Shown: positions 19,048 through 28,114, numbered from the stretch's first letter. The stretch: 64,000 bases of DNA from Curtobacterium sp. Leaf261 (GCF_001422205.1 NZ_LMMJ01000009.1:1-64000), one strand, 5' to 3'. Translations and numbers: made by a program. The notes: generated by a model from the letters alone, not told the origin.

Positions 19048-19053
19048 TAGCGT
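19048..19053 (+). promoter_or_regulatory. -10 element, probable leaderless promoter
   Basis: TAGCGT ends 7 nt before the ATG of the AnsP-like permease, which lacks a ribosome site. Same hexamer and spacing as at 15679. Confidence 0.5.
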
Positions 19054-19060
19054 GTCGCGA

Positions 19061-20605
19061 ATGACAGCCCAGGACGAAGCCGGTGTGGGAACGAAACCGG
19101 CGAACGACTTCTCTCATGAGCAGGAGGGCTTCCAGCACGGACTGAAGCCCCGCCAGCTCCAGATGATCGCGATCGGTGGTGCGATCGGGACAGGTCTGTT
19201 CCTCGGCGCCGGTGGGCGTCTGCACTCTGCGGGGCCGGCGCTCGCCGTCGTCTACCTGATCGCCGGCATCTTCGCGTTCTTCATCCTCCGCGCACTCGGC
19301 GAGCTCGTGCTGCACCGTCCGTCCTCGGGGTCGTTCATCTCGTACGCCCGCGAGTTCTACGGCGAGAAGTTCGCCTACGCCGCGGGGTGGATGTACTTCC
19401 TGAACTGGGCGATGACGTCCATCGTCGACACGACGGCCGTCGCGCTGTACCTGCACTACTGGGCCGGTACGCGGGCGATCCCGCAGTGGGCCCTCGCCCT
19501 CGCGGCGCTGCTCGTGGTCCTCGCGGCGAACCTCGTCGCCGTCAAGGTGTTCGGCGAGCTCGAGTTCTGGTTCGCGATCATCAAGGTCGCCGCACTCGTC
19601 GGGTTCCTCGTCGTCGCGCTCATCTGGCTCTTCTTCGCCTTCCCCGTGGAGTCCGGCGGGCAGACGGTGCAGACCGGGTTCTCGATCTGGGCGGACAACG
19701 GCGGCATCCTGCCGACCGGCATCCTGCCGGCGGTCCTCGTCGTGCAGGGCGTCGTGTTCGCGTACGCGGCGATCGAGCTCGTCGGCACCGCGTCCGGCGA
19801 GACGCAGAACGCCGAGAAGGTCGTCCCCCGCGCGATCAACTCCGTCGTCCTCCGCATCGCGGTGTTCTACGTCGGCAGTGTCGTGCTCCTCTCGCTGCTG
19901 CTCCCCTACACGTCGTACAAGGACGGTGTCAGCCCGTTCGTGACCTTCTTCTCGTCGATCGGCAACCCCGCGGTCGGCCAGATCATGGGCTCGGTGATGA
20001 ACTTCGTCGTCCTGACGGCGGCGCTCTCCTCGCTGAACGCCGGGCTCTACTCCACCGGCCGTGCCCTGCACTCGATGGGCATGAACGGCTCGGCCCCGAA
20101 GTGGACGACGCGCATGTCCAAGGGCGGCGTCCCGTTCATGGGCATCCTGCTCACGGCGTGCTTCACGCTCCTCGGCGTGGTGCTCAACCTGTTCGTCCCC
20201 GCGCAGGCGTTCGAGATCGTCCTGAACGTCGCGGCACTCGGCATCGTGACCGCCTGGGGCACGATCATGCTCTGCCAGATGCGGCTGCGGTCCTGGGCGA
20301 AGAAGGGCCTCGCGAAGGAGCCGACGTTCAAGCTCCCCGGTGCGCCGGTCACCTCGTGGCTGACGCTCGCGTTCCTGGTGTCGGTGCTCGTGCTCATGGC
20401 GATCGACTGGCCGATCGGCACCCTGACGATCGCCTCGCTCGTGATCATCATCCCGCTGCTCGTCGTCGGGTGGTTCCTGCAGCGTGACCGCATCCTCCGC
20501 ATCGCCTCCCTCCGCGAGGGCGTCACCGGGCCGTACCCGATCACCGGTCGCGACCCCGCGAACCAGGTGCGTCGCGGCGACCACGACGGGGACGACACCC
20601 CGTAG
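19061..20605 (+). CDS. ansP: Amino acid permease, AnsP-like (probable L-asparagine transporter)
   Basis: 514 residues of the amino acid-polyamine-organocation superfamily, AAT subfamily, proton-coupled uptake. About 12 hydrophobic helices. N-terminal [24 protein letters not shown] is the family signature in TM1, and [11 protein letters not shown] is AAT-typical. [27 protein letters not shown] closely resembles the TM3-TM4 region of AnsP proteins, which is the basis for the asparagine call; other neutral amino acids remain possible. Monocistronic by appearance, with a long hairpin after it. Confidence 0.85.
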   Translation: MTAQDEAGVGTKPANDFSHEQEGFQHGLKPRQLQMIAIGGAIGTGLFLGAGGRLHSAGPALAVVYLIAGIFAFFILRALGELVLHRPSSGSFISYAREFYGEKFAYAAGWMYFLNWAMTSIVDTTAVALYLHYWAGTRAIPQWALALAALLVVLAANLVAVKVFGELEFWFAIIKVAALVGFLVVALIWLFFAFPVESGGQTVQTGFSIWADNGGILPTGILPAVLVVQGVVFAYAAIELVGTASGETQNAEKVVPRAINSVVLRIAVFYVGSVVLLSLLLPYTSYKDGVSPFVTFFSSIGNPAVGQIMGSVMNFVVLTAALSSLNAGLYSTGRALHSMGMNGSAPKWTTRMSKGGVPFMGILLTACFTLLGVVLNLFVPAQAFEIVLNVAALGIVTAWGTIMLCQMRLRSWAKKGLAKEPTFKLPGAPVTSWLTLAFLVSVLVLMAIDWPIGTLTIASLVIIIPLLVVGWFLQRDRILRIASLREGVTGPYPITGRDPANQVRRGDHDGDDTP

Positions 20606-20616
20606 CGGAGCGCCCC

Positions 20617-20680
20617 GACGCAGATCTGTCCGCGGACCGCACTCCTCGACACCCCGGTGTCGGGGGGTGCGTTCTGCGTC
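20617..20680 (+). terminator. Hairpin behind the permease
   Basis: GACGCAGA (20617-20624) pairs with TCTGCGTC (20673-20680), enclosing a second GC-rich stem around CGACACCCCGGTGTCG. It starts 12 nt after the permease stop. Confidence 0.55.
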
Positions 20681-20692
20681 TGGACCGGCCGG

Positions 20693-20698
20693 TACGAT
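20693..20698 (+). promoter_or_regulatory. -10 element, probable leaderless promoter
   Basis: TACGAT lies 6 nt before the GTG start of the 97-aa gene. No ribosome site is visible. Confidence 0.4.
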
Positions 20699-20704
20699 CG
20701 CTGG

Positions 20705-20998
20705 GTGCCAGACCCCACACTCGATCTGCAACTCACCTGGCGTGGCACCTTCGGCCGCGTCCGGGTCTTCGCCGACCACGTGCAGGCGGAGACGAGCTAC
20801 GAACGGTCCGAGCTGACCACCGTGCCGATGGACACCGTCCGCGGCTGGCGGATGGAACCGTGCGACTTCGATGCGGTGTGCGTCGAGTTCGTGACGCCCG
20901 ACGACACCTTCCGGGTGCTCCTCGACACCTCGGACGAGGGTGTCACGCACCACGCGCTCGTCCGGGTGCTCGGCGACCCGCTGCCCAGCCAGTCCTGA
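20705..20998 (+). CDS. Conserved hypothetical protein (97 aa)
   Basis: GTG start just after a TACGAT -10 element. The product is soluble and rich in beta-prone segments (LQLTWRGTFGRVRVFADHVQ, then DAVCVEFVTPDDTFRVLLDT). No motif I recognise. A strong bidirectional palindrome follows between this gene and the convergent SDR gene. Codon use matches its neighbours. Function unknown. Confidence 0.65.
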   Translation: MPDPTLDLQLTWRGTFGRVRVFADHVQAETSYERSELTTVPMDTVRGWRMEPCDFDAVCVEFVTPDDTFRVLLDTSDEGVTHHALVRVLGDPLPSQS

Positions 20999-21065
20999 GC
21001 GCCTGCGGGGCCCACGGCGGGCCCGGCACTGCTCGACCGTGCGGGGTGGCGGACGCCACCCCGTT

Positions 21066-21109
21066 CGGACTGGAGGGACGGTGCGGGCTGGCACCGTCCC
21101 TCCAGTCCG
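21066..21109. terminator. Family A palindrome between convergent genes
   Basis: GGACTGGAGGGACGGTGC (21067-21084) and its exact complement (21091-21108), extendable by one C-G pair, loop of 6. It lies between two convergent genes and can serve both. Confidence 0.75.
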
Positions 21110-21121
21110 GCGGTCGGCGGG

Positions 21122-21946
21122 TCAGCGACCCGCGAGCTCGTACGCCTTCGCCGGGATCTGGGTCGCGAGCTTGCCTCCGCTGACGTCGACGAGCGCGCCG
21201 GTGATGTAGGACGCACGGTCGCTCGCCAGGAAGCACAGCAGGTCGGCGACGTCGTCGGGGGTCTCCCACCGGCGGAGCGACAGCATGTCGAGGAGCAGGT
21301 CCTGTGCGGGCTGGTCCATCGTCGCGAAGCCGTTCATCGCCGTCGGCACCATGCCGGGCGCGTAGGCGTTCACGGTGATCCCCCACGGCCCGAGCTCGCT
21401 CGCGAGGACCCGGGTGAGCTGCACCACGGCTGCCTTGGACGACGCGTAGGCCGCACTGCCGACGCTCGGGACGATCGCGGCGAAGGACGCTGCGTTGATG
21501 ATCCGGTGTCCGTCGGTGCCGGAGGCCTTCATGACCTCGGCCACGGCCTTGGACATCAGGAAGACCCCGCCGACGTTGACGTCGAAGCAGCGCTGCCAGC
21601 TCCGCCAGTCGAGGTCGGACACCGGTCCGTCGACGTTGATGCCCGCGTTGTTGACGAGGACGTCCACTGTGCCGAACCGCCCGACGACCGCATCGACGGC
21701 CGCCTGGACGGAGTCCGGGTCACTGACGTCGCACGGGAACTCCTCGAGCGTGCCGACCCGAGCGGTGCCCGTCGGGTCAGCCGCCTCGTCCACATCCGGG
21801 TCCGCATCCGGGTCCGCATCCGGGAACGCGAGGTCGAGCGCTGCGACACGGCAGCCCTCGGCCACGAACCGCTCCGCGAGGGTCCGTCCGATCCCCCGTG
21901 CCGCCCCGGTCACGATCACCACACGGTCTCGCAGGTCGATCTCCAT
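21122..21946 (-). CDS. SDR-family NAD(P)-dependent oxidoreductase
   Basis: 274 residues from ATG at 21946 with GAGGAGGG upstream. Classical short-chain dehydrogenase: TGAARGIG cofactor motif near residue 14, NNAG, and the catalytic Ser with YASSK. Between beta-strand 2 and the DV motif it carries an expanded acidic stretch (PDADPDADPDVDEAADP) encoded by a 12-bp tandem repeat. Ends with the conserved ITGALVDVSGG. Divergent from a second SDR with its GntR regulator and close to an SMP-30 lactonase, so a sugar or sugar-acid dehydrogenase is likely. Exact substrate unknown. Confidence 0.88.
   Translation of the reverse strand: MEIDLRDRVVIVTGAARGIGRTLAERFVAEGCRVAALDLAFPDADPDADPDVDEAADPTGTARVGTLEEFPCDVSDPDSVQAAVDAVVGRFGTVDVLVNNAGINVDGPVSDLDWRSWQRCFDVNVGGVFLMSKAVAEVMKASGTDGHRIINAASFAAIVPSVGSAAYASSKAAVVQLTRVLASELGPWGITVNAYAPGMVPTAMNGFATMDQPAQDLLLDMLSLRRWETPDDVADLLCFLASDRASYITGALVDVSGGKLATQIPAKAYELAGR
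21789..21824. repeat. 12-bp in-frame tandem repeat in the SDR gene
   Basis: Unit TCCGCATCCGGG in about three copies, encoding alternating Pro-Asp-Ala-Asp on the minus strand. Confidence 0.8.
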
Positions 21947-21962
21947 CGTCTGTCCCTCCTCG

Positions 21963-21991
21963 TTGAGCCACACTCGCAATGAACATACTAT
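21963..21991 (+). promoter_or_regulatory. Promoter in the divergent SDR gap
   Basis: TTGAGC (21963-21968), 17-bp spacer, TACTAT (21986-21991), then 7 nt to the ATG at 21999. This predicts a leaderless mRNA for the plus-strand SDR. The overlapping TAGTAT on the other strand could serve the minus-strand SDR. The adjacent GntR protein is the obvious candidate regulator, but I see no clear operator palindrome. Confidence 0.5.
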
Positions 21992-21998
21992 TGGCGCC

Positions 21999-22727
21999 AT
22001 GAGTGCGACGGAGCAGCGAGTCCTGTGGGTGACCGGTGGTGGGAGCGGCATGGGGGCCGCGGTGGCGAGGAGCGCCGCGGCCGCCGGATGGGCCGTGGTG
22101 GTGAGCGGTCGTCGCGCCGATGCGCTGGACTCCGTGGTGTCCGATGTCGAGGCGGGTGGCGGCACCGCACTCGCGCTGCCGCTCGACGTGCAGGACGGCG
22201 GAGCGGTCGCCACGGCACGGGCCGCGGTCGTGGAGCGGTTCGGTCGGATCGACGGCCTCGTGCTCGCCGCGGGTCGGAACACGCCCGAGCGACGATGGGC
22301 CGACCAGGACGTCGACGTGTTCGACGACGTCGTGTCGACGAACCTCGTCGCGACGGTCCGGGTGCTCGATGCGGCGCTCCCGGACCTCCGGGGCAGCGGC
22401 GGGGTCGTCGTCGTGATCTCGTCCTACGCGGGCTGGTCGTACCAGCCCGGTGCCGGTGTGGCCTACAGCGCGAGCAAGACGGCACTCGGCTCGGTGGTCA
22501 GGACGCTCAACGACCAGGAGGCCGGGTCCGGCGTCCGGGCCTGCCACCTCTGTCCCGGCGACGTCGCGACGGACTTCCTCGCCCAGCGGCCGACCGTGCC
22601 CGACGCGGCGGCACGCGCGGTGATGCTGACGGCGGAGGACATCGCCTCGGCCGTGCAGTTCGTCCTCGACGCGCCGACGCACATGCGCGTCGACGAGCTC
22701 GTCGTGTCGCCGGTGTCCCAGCGGTGA
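21999..22727 (+). CDS. SDR-family oxidoreductase
   Basis: 242 residues. TGGGSGMG cofactor motif near residue 10, catalytic YSASK, and Ser in VISSYAG. The usual NNAG is replaced by LAAGRN, a tolerated variation. No ribosome site; the promoter places the transcript start at the ATG. The stop overlaps the GntR start as GTGA (22724-22727), so enzyme and regulator are coupled. It probably oxidises a polyol, sugar acid or hydroxy acid; substrate unknown. Confidence 0.88.
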   Translation: MSATEQRVLWVTGGGSGMGAAVARSAAAAGWAVVVSGRRADALDSVVSDVEAGGGTALALPLDVQDGGAVATARAAVVERFGRIDGLVLAAGRNTPERRWADQDVDVFDDVVSTNLVATVRVLDAALPDLRGSGGVVVVISSYAGWSYQPGAGVAYSASKTALGSVVRTLNDQEAGSGVRACHLCPGDVATDFLAQRPTVPDAAARAVMLTAEDIASAVQFVLDAPTHMRVDELVVSPVSQR

Positions 22728-23389
22728 CCGTCGGGACCCGGACGGCCGTGTCGGCGTTCGACCGGGTGCTCGACGACATCGGCACCGCGATCGTCCGGAG
22801 CGAGCTGCCGGCCGGTCACCGCGACACCGTCGAGGGACTGGAACGCCGCACCGGCACCTCCCGCAGCATCGTCCGCGAGGCGATCCGCGTCCTGACGGCG
22901 CTCGGGATGCTGAGTGCCGGACGCCGGGTCGGCCTCCGGGTGCTCCCCCGCGACTCGTGGAACGTCCTCGACCCGCTCGTCATCCACTGGCGGCTCGCGA
23001 GTGCGGACCGGCCCGCGCAGCTCGAGGAGCTCCGCGCACTCCGGCTCGCCGTGGAACCGGAGGCCGCGCGGCTGGCGGCCGAGCGGATCGACCGGGAGGG
23101 ACGGATCGCCCTGGCAGGAACGGCACACGACCTCGATGCGGCCGGGACGGAACGGGCTTGGGCGGACGCGGACCGCGCGCTGCACGGTCTCGTCCTCCGC
23201 CTGTCCGGGAACGCGATGTTCATCCGCCTGGAGTCGGTGGTCGACGCCGCGCTGCACGAGCGGGAGTCCCTGCCGGTCGACCCGCACGCACTCGCACAGC
23301 ACCGTGGGGTCGCGACGGCGATCGGTGCCGGCGACGGCGACCGGGCGGCATCGCTCATGCGGCGGATCGTCGCGGACACGCACGCCTGA
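22724..23389 (+). CDS. GntR-family regulator, FadR/FCD type
   Basis: 221 residues. N-terminal winged helix (about 1-70, with LERRTGTSRSIVREAIRVLTALGML as recognition region) and a C-terminal all-helical FCD ligand domain with DADRALHGLVLRLSGN and the late QHRGVATAI, whose Asp and His residues usually hold a metal and bind a carboxylate effector. FCD regulators commonly respond to sugar acids or hydroxy acids. Coupled to the upstream SDR and probably controls the divergent SDR promoter. Confidence 0.88.
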   Translation: MTVGTRTAVSAFDRVLDDIGTAIVRSELPAGHRDTVEGLERRTGTSRSIVREAIRVLTALGMLSAGRRVGLRVLPRDSWNVLDPLVIHWRLASADRPAQLEELRALRLAVEPEAARLAAERIDREGRIALAGTAHDLDAAGTERAWADADRALHGLVLRLSGNAMFIRLESVVDAALHERESLPVDPHALAQHRGVATAIGAGDGDRAASLMRRIVADTHA

Positions 23390-23395
23390 GCCGCG

Positions 23396-23448
23396 GCACG
23401 CGCCGGTCTCGGCACGGCCGGCGCCGGTCTCGGCACGGCCGGCGCCGG
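23396..23448. repeat. 22-bp tandem repeat between convergent genes
   Basis: CGCCGGTCTCGGCACGGCCGG twice plus a partial third that runs into the stop codon of the SMP-30 gene. Confidence 0.7.
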
Positions 23449-24447
23449 TCAGATCCCGCGGACCGTCAGGTGCACCGCGTAGAGCGACATGCTGGCCGCC
23501 ATGAACAGCCTCGTGCCGGCGCGCCCGCCGAAGGTCACGTTGGCACACGGCTCGGGCAGGTCGATCGCACCGAGCGGCGTGCCGTCGTCGGCGAAGACCC
23601 GGACACCGTGCGCGTCGGGCTCGTACCCGTTCCACCCGCACCACAGGTTGCCGTGCTCGTCGATCCGGAAGCCGTCCGGACCGCCGTCCACACCGTCCAC
23701 GAGGAGCCGTCGTCGACCGAGTCCGGTGCCGTTCGCGACGACGTCGAGCACCCAGATCGCGGGGTTCGCGCGGCCGTCCGGTCCCTCGGCCCCGGTGGAC
23801 TCGACGACGTACAGCAGCGAGCCGTCGGGCGAGAACGCGAGTCCGTTCGGGTCGTTGAACTCGCTCGACACCACGCTGACCGCGCCCGAGCCGGGGTCGA
23901 TGCGGTAGACGTCGGGGTGCGTCTCCGGCGTGGCACGGTGGCCCTCGTAGTCGCTGAGGATGCCGAACCGCGGGTCCGTGAACCAGACGGCACCGTCTGG
24001 TGCGATCGCGACGTCGTTCGGGGAGTTCAACCGGGGGCCGGACGCACCCCCGGCACGGTCGGCGAGCACCGTGATCGTGCCGTCGTGCTCGGTCCTCGTG
24101 ACGCGCCGAGCGCCGTGCTCGCACGTGACGAGTCGCCCCTGGTGGTCGCGCGTGTTGCCGTTCGCGAACCCGGACGGTTCGCGGAACACCGACGTCGTGC
24201 CGGTCTGCTCGTCCCAGCGGAGCATCCGGTCGTTCGGGATGTCGCTCCACACGAGCTGCCGGTGGTCACCGAACCACACCGGACCCTCCGCCCAGCGGCA
24301 GCCGCCCGCCAGACGTTCGACGGCGGCGTTGAACGGGACGTACGACGCGAAGCGCGGGTCGAACGTGCGGATCCGCGGATCGGGGTAGACCGTCGAGAGG
24401 GGGCCGGAACGGAACAGGGGACCGTCGACGTCGTTGTGCGCTGGCAT
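23449..24447 (-). CDS. SMP-30/gluconolactonase-family sugar lactonase
   Basis: 332 residues; six-bladed beta-propeller of the SGL family that opens sugar lactones with a divalent metal. The metal and active-site blocks are AEGPVW (Glu54), LNSPNDVAIAPDG, FNDPNGLAFSPDG and DGGPDGFRIDEHGN with the catalytic Asp. A start four codons upstream (24459) is possible, but GAGG precedes the ATG at 24447. With two SDRs and an FCD regulator it suggests oxidation of a sugar to a lactone and on to the acid. A hairpin array lies upstream. Confidence 0.88.
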   Translation of the reverse strand: MPAHNDVDGPLFRSGPLSTVYPDPRIRTFDPRFASYVPFNAAVERLAGGCRWAEGPVWFGDHRQLVWSDIPNDRMLRWDEQTGTTSVFREPSGFANGNTRDHQGRLVTCEHGARRVTRTEHDGTITVLADRAGGASGPRLNSPNDVAIAPDGAVWFTDPRFGILSDYEGHRATPETHPDVYRIDPGSGAVSVVSSEFNDPNGLAFSPDGSLLYVVESTGAEGPDGRANPAIWVLDVVANGTGLGRRRLLVDGVDGGPDGFRIDEHGNLWCGWNGYEPDAHGVRVFADDGTPLGAIDLPEPCANVTFGGRAGTRLFMAASMSLYAVHLTVRGI

Positions 24448-24479
24448 GCCCTCGATCATGCCGCAGGCGGTGCCGGACC

Positions 24480-24840
24480 GCGTGCCCGGACCCGCACGCG
24501 AGTCTGTCGCTTTGGCGGGGAAGCGACCGATCGGCCGGGATACGCGCGCGATTCTGTCGCTTTGGCGGGGAAGCGACCGATCCGCGCGAGTACGCCCGCA
24601 GCGCGAACGCGTGCCCGGACCCGCACGCGAGTCTGTCGTTTTGGCCGCACAGCGACCGATCGGCCGGGATACGCGCGCGATTCTGTCGCTCAGGCGGGGA
24701 AGCGACCGATCCGCGCGAGTACGCCCGCAGCGCGAACGCGTGCCCGGACCCGCACGCGAGTCTGTCGCGTTGGCCGCAGAGCGACCGATCGGCGGGAATA
24801 CGCGCGCGAGTCGGTCGCTCAGGCGGGGAAGCGACTGATC
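24480..24840. repeat. Array of six family C hairpins in ~129-bp units
   Basis: Hairpins at 24506-24527, 24556-24577, 24635-24656, 24685-24706, 24764-24785 and 24814-24835. The best are GTCGCTT, 8-nt loop TGGCGGGG, AAGCGAC. Odd- and even-numbered members differ in loop and flanks, so the larger repeated unit is ~129 bp with two hairpins, beginning with CGTGCCCGGACCCGCACGCG. Arm changes in the later units are partly compensated, suggesting the fold matters. Confidence 0.85.
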
Positions 24841-24917
24841 CGCGCGATGACGCGCGTGATACCGGCGGTGTTGCGGGAGCGCGACTGGCGCACGCGCGCA
24901 CCCGCCGGCCGGGAGGC

Positions 24918-24951
24918 GCGGGGCGGCCTGGCACCGTGCCTCCCGTCCGAT
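24918..24951. terminator. Family A element
   Basis: GGGAGGCGCGG and CCGTGCCTCCC arms (one mismatch) around GGCGGCCTGGCA. Lies about 90 nt past the stop of the GAF-PP2C gene. Confidence 0.5.
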
Positions 24952-25041
24952 GCGGTGCGGTGCGGTGCGGTGCGGCGCGGTGCGGCGGTCCGGTCCGGTC
25001 CGGTCCGGTCGGGCGGGCGGGCGCGCGCGCAGCGGACCGTG

Positions 25042-26271
25042 TCAGGCGTGTCGCGCGCGGCGACGCGTGATCGCGACGGCGGTGACATCCTGGTCGACCG
25101 AACGCCGCGTCGCCTGCTCCGCGACCTGCGCGAAGAACGCACCGAAGTCCCCGACCGAGTGCAGCCGACGCCCGGCCATCACCAGGGTCTCGAGCGAGTC
25201 GTCGTGCAGCCGGAGCAGGCCGTCACTGCCGATGAGCAGGGACTCCCCCGGCGCGAGCTCGACGGCGTCCGACACGAAGGGCTCGTCCGTCGGCTGCAGC
25301 CCGAACGGCAGGTTCCGACCGCGGACCACGCGCTGGTCGCCGTCGTTCGTCGCGTGCACCACGAGCCCGAGCCCGGCGTCGACGAACTCGACGCGGCCGC
25401 TCCCCTCCTCGACCCTGGCGGTGAACACCCGTGCGTGGGCGGACGTGGCCGCGAGCTCCGGCACCACCTGGGCCGCGACGTCCCGCACCGCCTCGCCCAG
25501 CGGCCGGTCGGCACGGGCACGGAGGGCGCTCCGCAGACTGGCCGCGAGCACGGTGGCGCCGGCGGACGAGCCGCTGACCCCGGCCACCGTGACGACCACG
25601 CCCGTGGGGGTGCGGTGCCAGTCGTGGAACCGTCCGGCGACCTCGTCCGGCCGTGTCGTCGCACCGTCGATCGACCACCCGGGGATCGTCAGCGCCCCGG
25701 GCCGGAAGGCACCGGCGACGGCGCGGACGTCATCGGCACGCCGACCCTCCGCGAGCACCCGCTCCGCCCACCGCGCGAGGTCGGCGAGGAGCTCCAGCTC
25801 GCGGTCGTCGAACTCGCGCGGCTCGGAGTCCATGATGCAGAGGGTGCCGACCGTGGTCCCGCCGGGGGTGGTGATCGGCGCGCCGGCGTAGAACCGCACG
25901 CGTGCCTCGCCGACGACCGGCGGGAGTGTCCGGAACCGCGCGTCCTCGAGCGTGTCCCGCACGACGAGCGGCGTGCCGGTCGCGATCGGGACCTTGCAGA
26001 ACGCGTCGGCGAGGGGGATCGACCGCGCCGGGTCCGACGCCGGCGACACCGCGTGGAGGTCAGCCGCGTCCGCGAGGTTGAGGTACGACAGCGAGACCCC
26101 GAACAGGTCCGTCGCCATGCGCGTGATCCGGTCGAAGCGCTCCTGGGGCGGTCCGCCGACGATGCTCAGCGCACCGATGACCGCCGATCTGCGGTGTGCG
26201 CTGCGATCGTCCGTGACGCCGAGGTCCGTCGCCCCGCTGGTGTCGCCGATGTCCGTGGTGGGGTCGTGCAT
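25042..26271 (-). CDS. GAF domain protein with PP2C/SpoIIE-like domain
   Basis: 409 residues from ATG at 26271 (GGGAG and AGGA upstream). N-terminal GAF domain, about 25-180 (SYLNLADAADLHAVSP, GTPLVVRDTLEDARF, FYAGAPITTPGGTTVGTLCIMD). C-terminal SpoIIE-type phosphatase domain, about 195-400: VVVTVAGVSGSSAGATVLAASLRSALR fills the place of the VxDVxGHGxxAA metal motif but lacks its Asp; LLIGSDGLLRL retains TDG-like Asp; DQDVTAVAI retains one Asp of the final DD motif. Likely a signalling protein whose phosphatase is weak or lost. No anti-sigma factor gene is adjacent. Confidence 0.82.
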   Translation of the reverse strand: MHDPTTDIGDTSGATDLGVTDDRSAHRRSAVIGALSIVGGPPQERFDRITRMATDLFGVSLSYLNLADAADLHAVSPASDPARSIPLADAFCKVPIATGTPLVVRDTLEDARFRTLPPVVGEARVRFYAGAPITTPGGTTVGTLCIMDSEPREFDDRELELLADLARWAERVLAEGRRADDVRAVAGAFRPGALTIPGWSIDGATTRPDEVAGRFHDWHRTPTGVVVTVAGVSGSSAGATVLAASLRSALRARADRPLGEAVRDVAAQVVPELAATSAHARVFTARVEEGSGRVEFVDAGLGLVVHATNDGDQRVVRGRNLPFGLQPTDEPFVSDAVELAPGESLLIGSDGLLRLHDDSLETLVMAGRRLHSVGDFGAFFAQVAEQATRRSVDQDVTAVAITRRRARHA

Positions 26272-26476
26272 GGTCCTGATCTCCCTCTCGCGTCCGGGTC
26301 CCTGTTCCCGGACGTCGCAGGCGTCGCGGGGTGGTGAGTCCCGGTGAGCGTCCGCCGACAACGCTACGGGCCGTCCTGCCGCACGGCCAAGGAGGAACGC
26401 ACCCCCCTTCCGGGGCCGCGGGCGCCCACCGGGGCCGAGCCGTGCCTCCAGGCCGACCGGCGGGTCCCGGATCGCG

Positions 26477-26528
26477 AGACGGCGCATCTGCGACGCCTCG
26501 ATCTCCGAGGGCCGCGGATGCGCCGTCT
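26477..26528 (-). terminator. Candidate terminator behind araA
   Basis: 12-bp arms AGACGGCGCATC (26477-26488) and GATGCGCCGTCT (26517-26528), 28-nt loop, 35 nt past the araA stop. The rest of 26272-26563 holds the GAF-PP2C promoter region and a degenerate GC-rich palindrome near 26410-26455. Confidence 0.5.
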
Positions 26529-26563
26529 GGGCACGCCAGGCCTGCGAGTCAGGCCGCGCTGGG

Positions 26564-28114
26564 TCAGAACCCGCGGTCCACGCGGTGCCAGACCTGCTGT
26601 GCGCGCACCTGCTCGCGGAAGCCGGCGGTGGTGGTCGCGCCGTCGATGACCAGGAACTCCGTGCCGATCATCGTCGCGAAGCGCTCCACGACGTCGAGCC
26701 CGACCGCGTTCGTCATGACGGTGTGGTGCGCTGCGCCCGCGGTCAGCCAGGCCTCGGCGGCGACCGCGAACGACGGCCGCGGCTCCCACACCGCGCGACC
26801 GACCGGCAGCTTCGGGAGCGGTGCGTCCGGCGCGACGACGTCGACGACGTTCGCGGTGAGCCGGAAGCCGTCGCGCACGTCGGACAGCGCGACGACGACC
26901 GCCTCGCCGGGGTCGGCCGTGAACACCAGGCGCACCGGGTCGTCCTTGCCGCCGATGCCGAGCGGGTGGATCTCGAGCGTCGGCGTCGTGGCGGTCAGGG
27001 TCGGGGACACCTCGAGCATGTGCGCGCCGAGGATCTTCTCGTTCCCGGGCGTCAGGTCGTAGGTGTAGTCCTCCATGAGCGACGCACCGCCAGGGAGCCC
27101 CGCGCCGGCGACGTTCATCGCCCGGACGAGGACCGCCGTCTTCCAGTCGCCCTCGGCGCCGAAGCCGTAGCCGTCGGCCATCAGACGCTGCACGGCGAGT
27201 CCGGGGAGCTGCCTCAGGGACCCGAGGTCCTCGAAGTTCGTCGTGAACGCGCCGAAGCCGCCCTCCTCGAGGAACGAGCGGAGCCCGAGCTCGATCGCCG
27301 CGCCGTCACGGAGGGACTGGTGCCGCTCGCCACCGGCCCGGAGCTCCGGCGCGACGTCGTACTGCTCCTCGTAGACCCGGACGAGCGCGTCGACGCTCGC
27401 CGTGTCCGTGGCCGCGGTGTCGACCGCATCCGCGAGCTCGTTGACACCCCAGGTGTTGACCTGCACGCCGAGCTCGATCTCCGCCTCGGTCTTGTCGCCC
27501 TCGGTGACGGCGACGAAGCGCATGTTGTCGCCGAAGCGCGCGAGCTTCAGGGACCGCACCGCAGCCGCGGCGGCCGCGGCGCGCACCCACGACGCCACGG
27601 ATGCCACGACCCGGTCGTCCGAGACGTGCCCGATCGTGGTCGCGTGCCGGACCCCGAGCCGGCTCAGGATGTACCCGAACTCCCGGTCGCCGTGGGCGGC
27701 CTGGTTGAGGTTCATGAAGTCGAAGTCGATCTCGGCGTACGGCAGTGCGACGTTCGCCTGCGTGTGCAGGTGCAGGAGGGGCTTCGTGAGTGCCTGGAGG
27801 CCGCCGATCCACATCTTCGCGGGGCTGAACGTGTGCATCCACGTCGTGACGCCGATCACGCGGTCGTCCGCGGAGGCGTCCACGAGCGCACGACGGATGC
27901 CGTCCGGCTCGGTGAGCACGGGCTTCCAGACGAGCGTGACGGGCAAGCCCGTCGCGGTGAGCGCCGCGGCCAGCTCGGCGTGCACCGCCTGGCTCTGGTC
28001 GGCGACCTGGCGGAGGGTCTCGTCGCCGTAGAGCGACTGGGAGCCGGTCAGGAACCAGACCTCGTAGCCCTCGAGCGTGGTGGTCGGGTCGATGCTGCTC
28101 GGTGTGCTGGTCAT
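26564..28114 (-). CDS. araA: L-arabinose isomerase
   Basis: Converts L-arabinose to L-ribulose, Mn-dependent. 516 residues, near the usual 500. Matches AraA along its length: [21 protein letters not shown] at the N-terminus, [41 protein letters not shown], and [11 protein letters not shown] with a catalytic Glu; the C-terminal HHTVMT block is present. ATG lies in an ATGA overlap with the araD stop (28111-28114). Last gene of araB-araD-araA, an order found in other actinobacteria. Confidence 0.96.
   Translation of the reverse strand: MTSTPSSIDPTTTLEGYEVWFLTGSQSLYGDETLRQVADQSQAVHAELAAALTATGLPVTLVWKPVLTEPDGIRRALVDASADDRVIGVTTWMHTFSPAKMWIGGLQALTKPLLHLHTQANVALPYAEIDFDFMNLNQAAHGDREFGYILSRLGVRHATTIGHVSDDRVVASVASWVRAAAAAAAVRSLKLARFGDNMRFVAVTEGDKTEAEIELGVQVNTWGVNELADAVDTAATDTASVDALVRVYEEQYDVAPELRAGGERHQSLRDGAAIELGLRSFLEEGGFGAFTTNFEDLGSLRQLPGLAVQRLMADGYGFGAEGDWKTAVLVRAMNVAGAGLPGGASLMEDYTYDLTPGNEKILGAHMLEVSPTLTATTPTLEIHPLGIGGKDDPVRLVFTADPGEAVVVALSDVRDGFRLTANVVDVVAPDAPLPKLPVGRAVWEPRPSFAVAAEAWLTAGAAHHTVMTNAVGLDVVERFATMIGTEFLVIDGATTTAGFREQVRAQQVWHRVDRGF

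Larger units (their letters stand above)
24448..25041. repeat. 594-bp gene-free stretch with hairpin array and microsatellites
   Basis: Contains the 24480-24840 array of family C hairpins, a family A element (24911-24951) and short-period microsatellites, (TGCGG)n then (TCCGG)n, at about 24951-25015. No gene is supported: ORFs here are read from the repeats. It separates the GAF-PP2C gene (ending at 25042) from the SMP-30 gene on the same strand. Confidence 0.8.

Noticed and set aside
24480..24840. CRISPR array
   Set aside because: Regular repeats, but the DNA between hairpins also repeats, repeat units are imperfect and no cas genes are present.
22957..26337. 1126-codon plus-strand frame covering the SMP-30 gene and hairpin array
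   Set aside because: Runs antisense through two real genes and a repeat array; protein is Arg/Gly/Asp low complexity.
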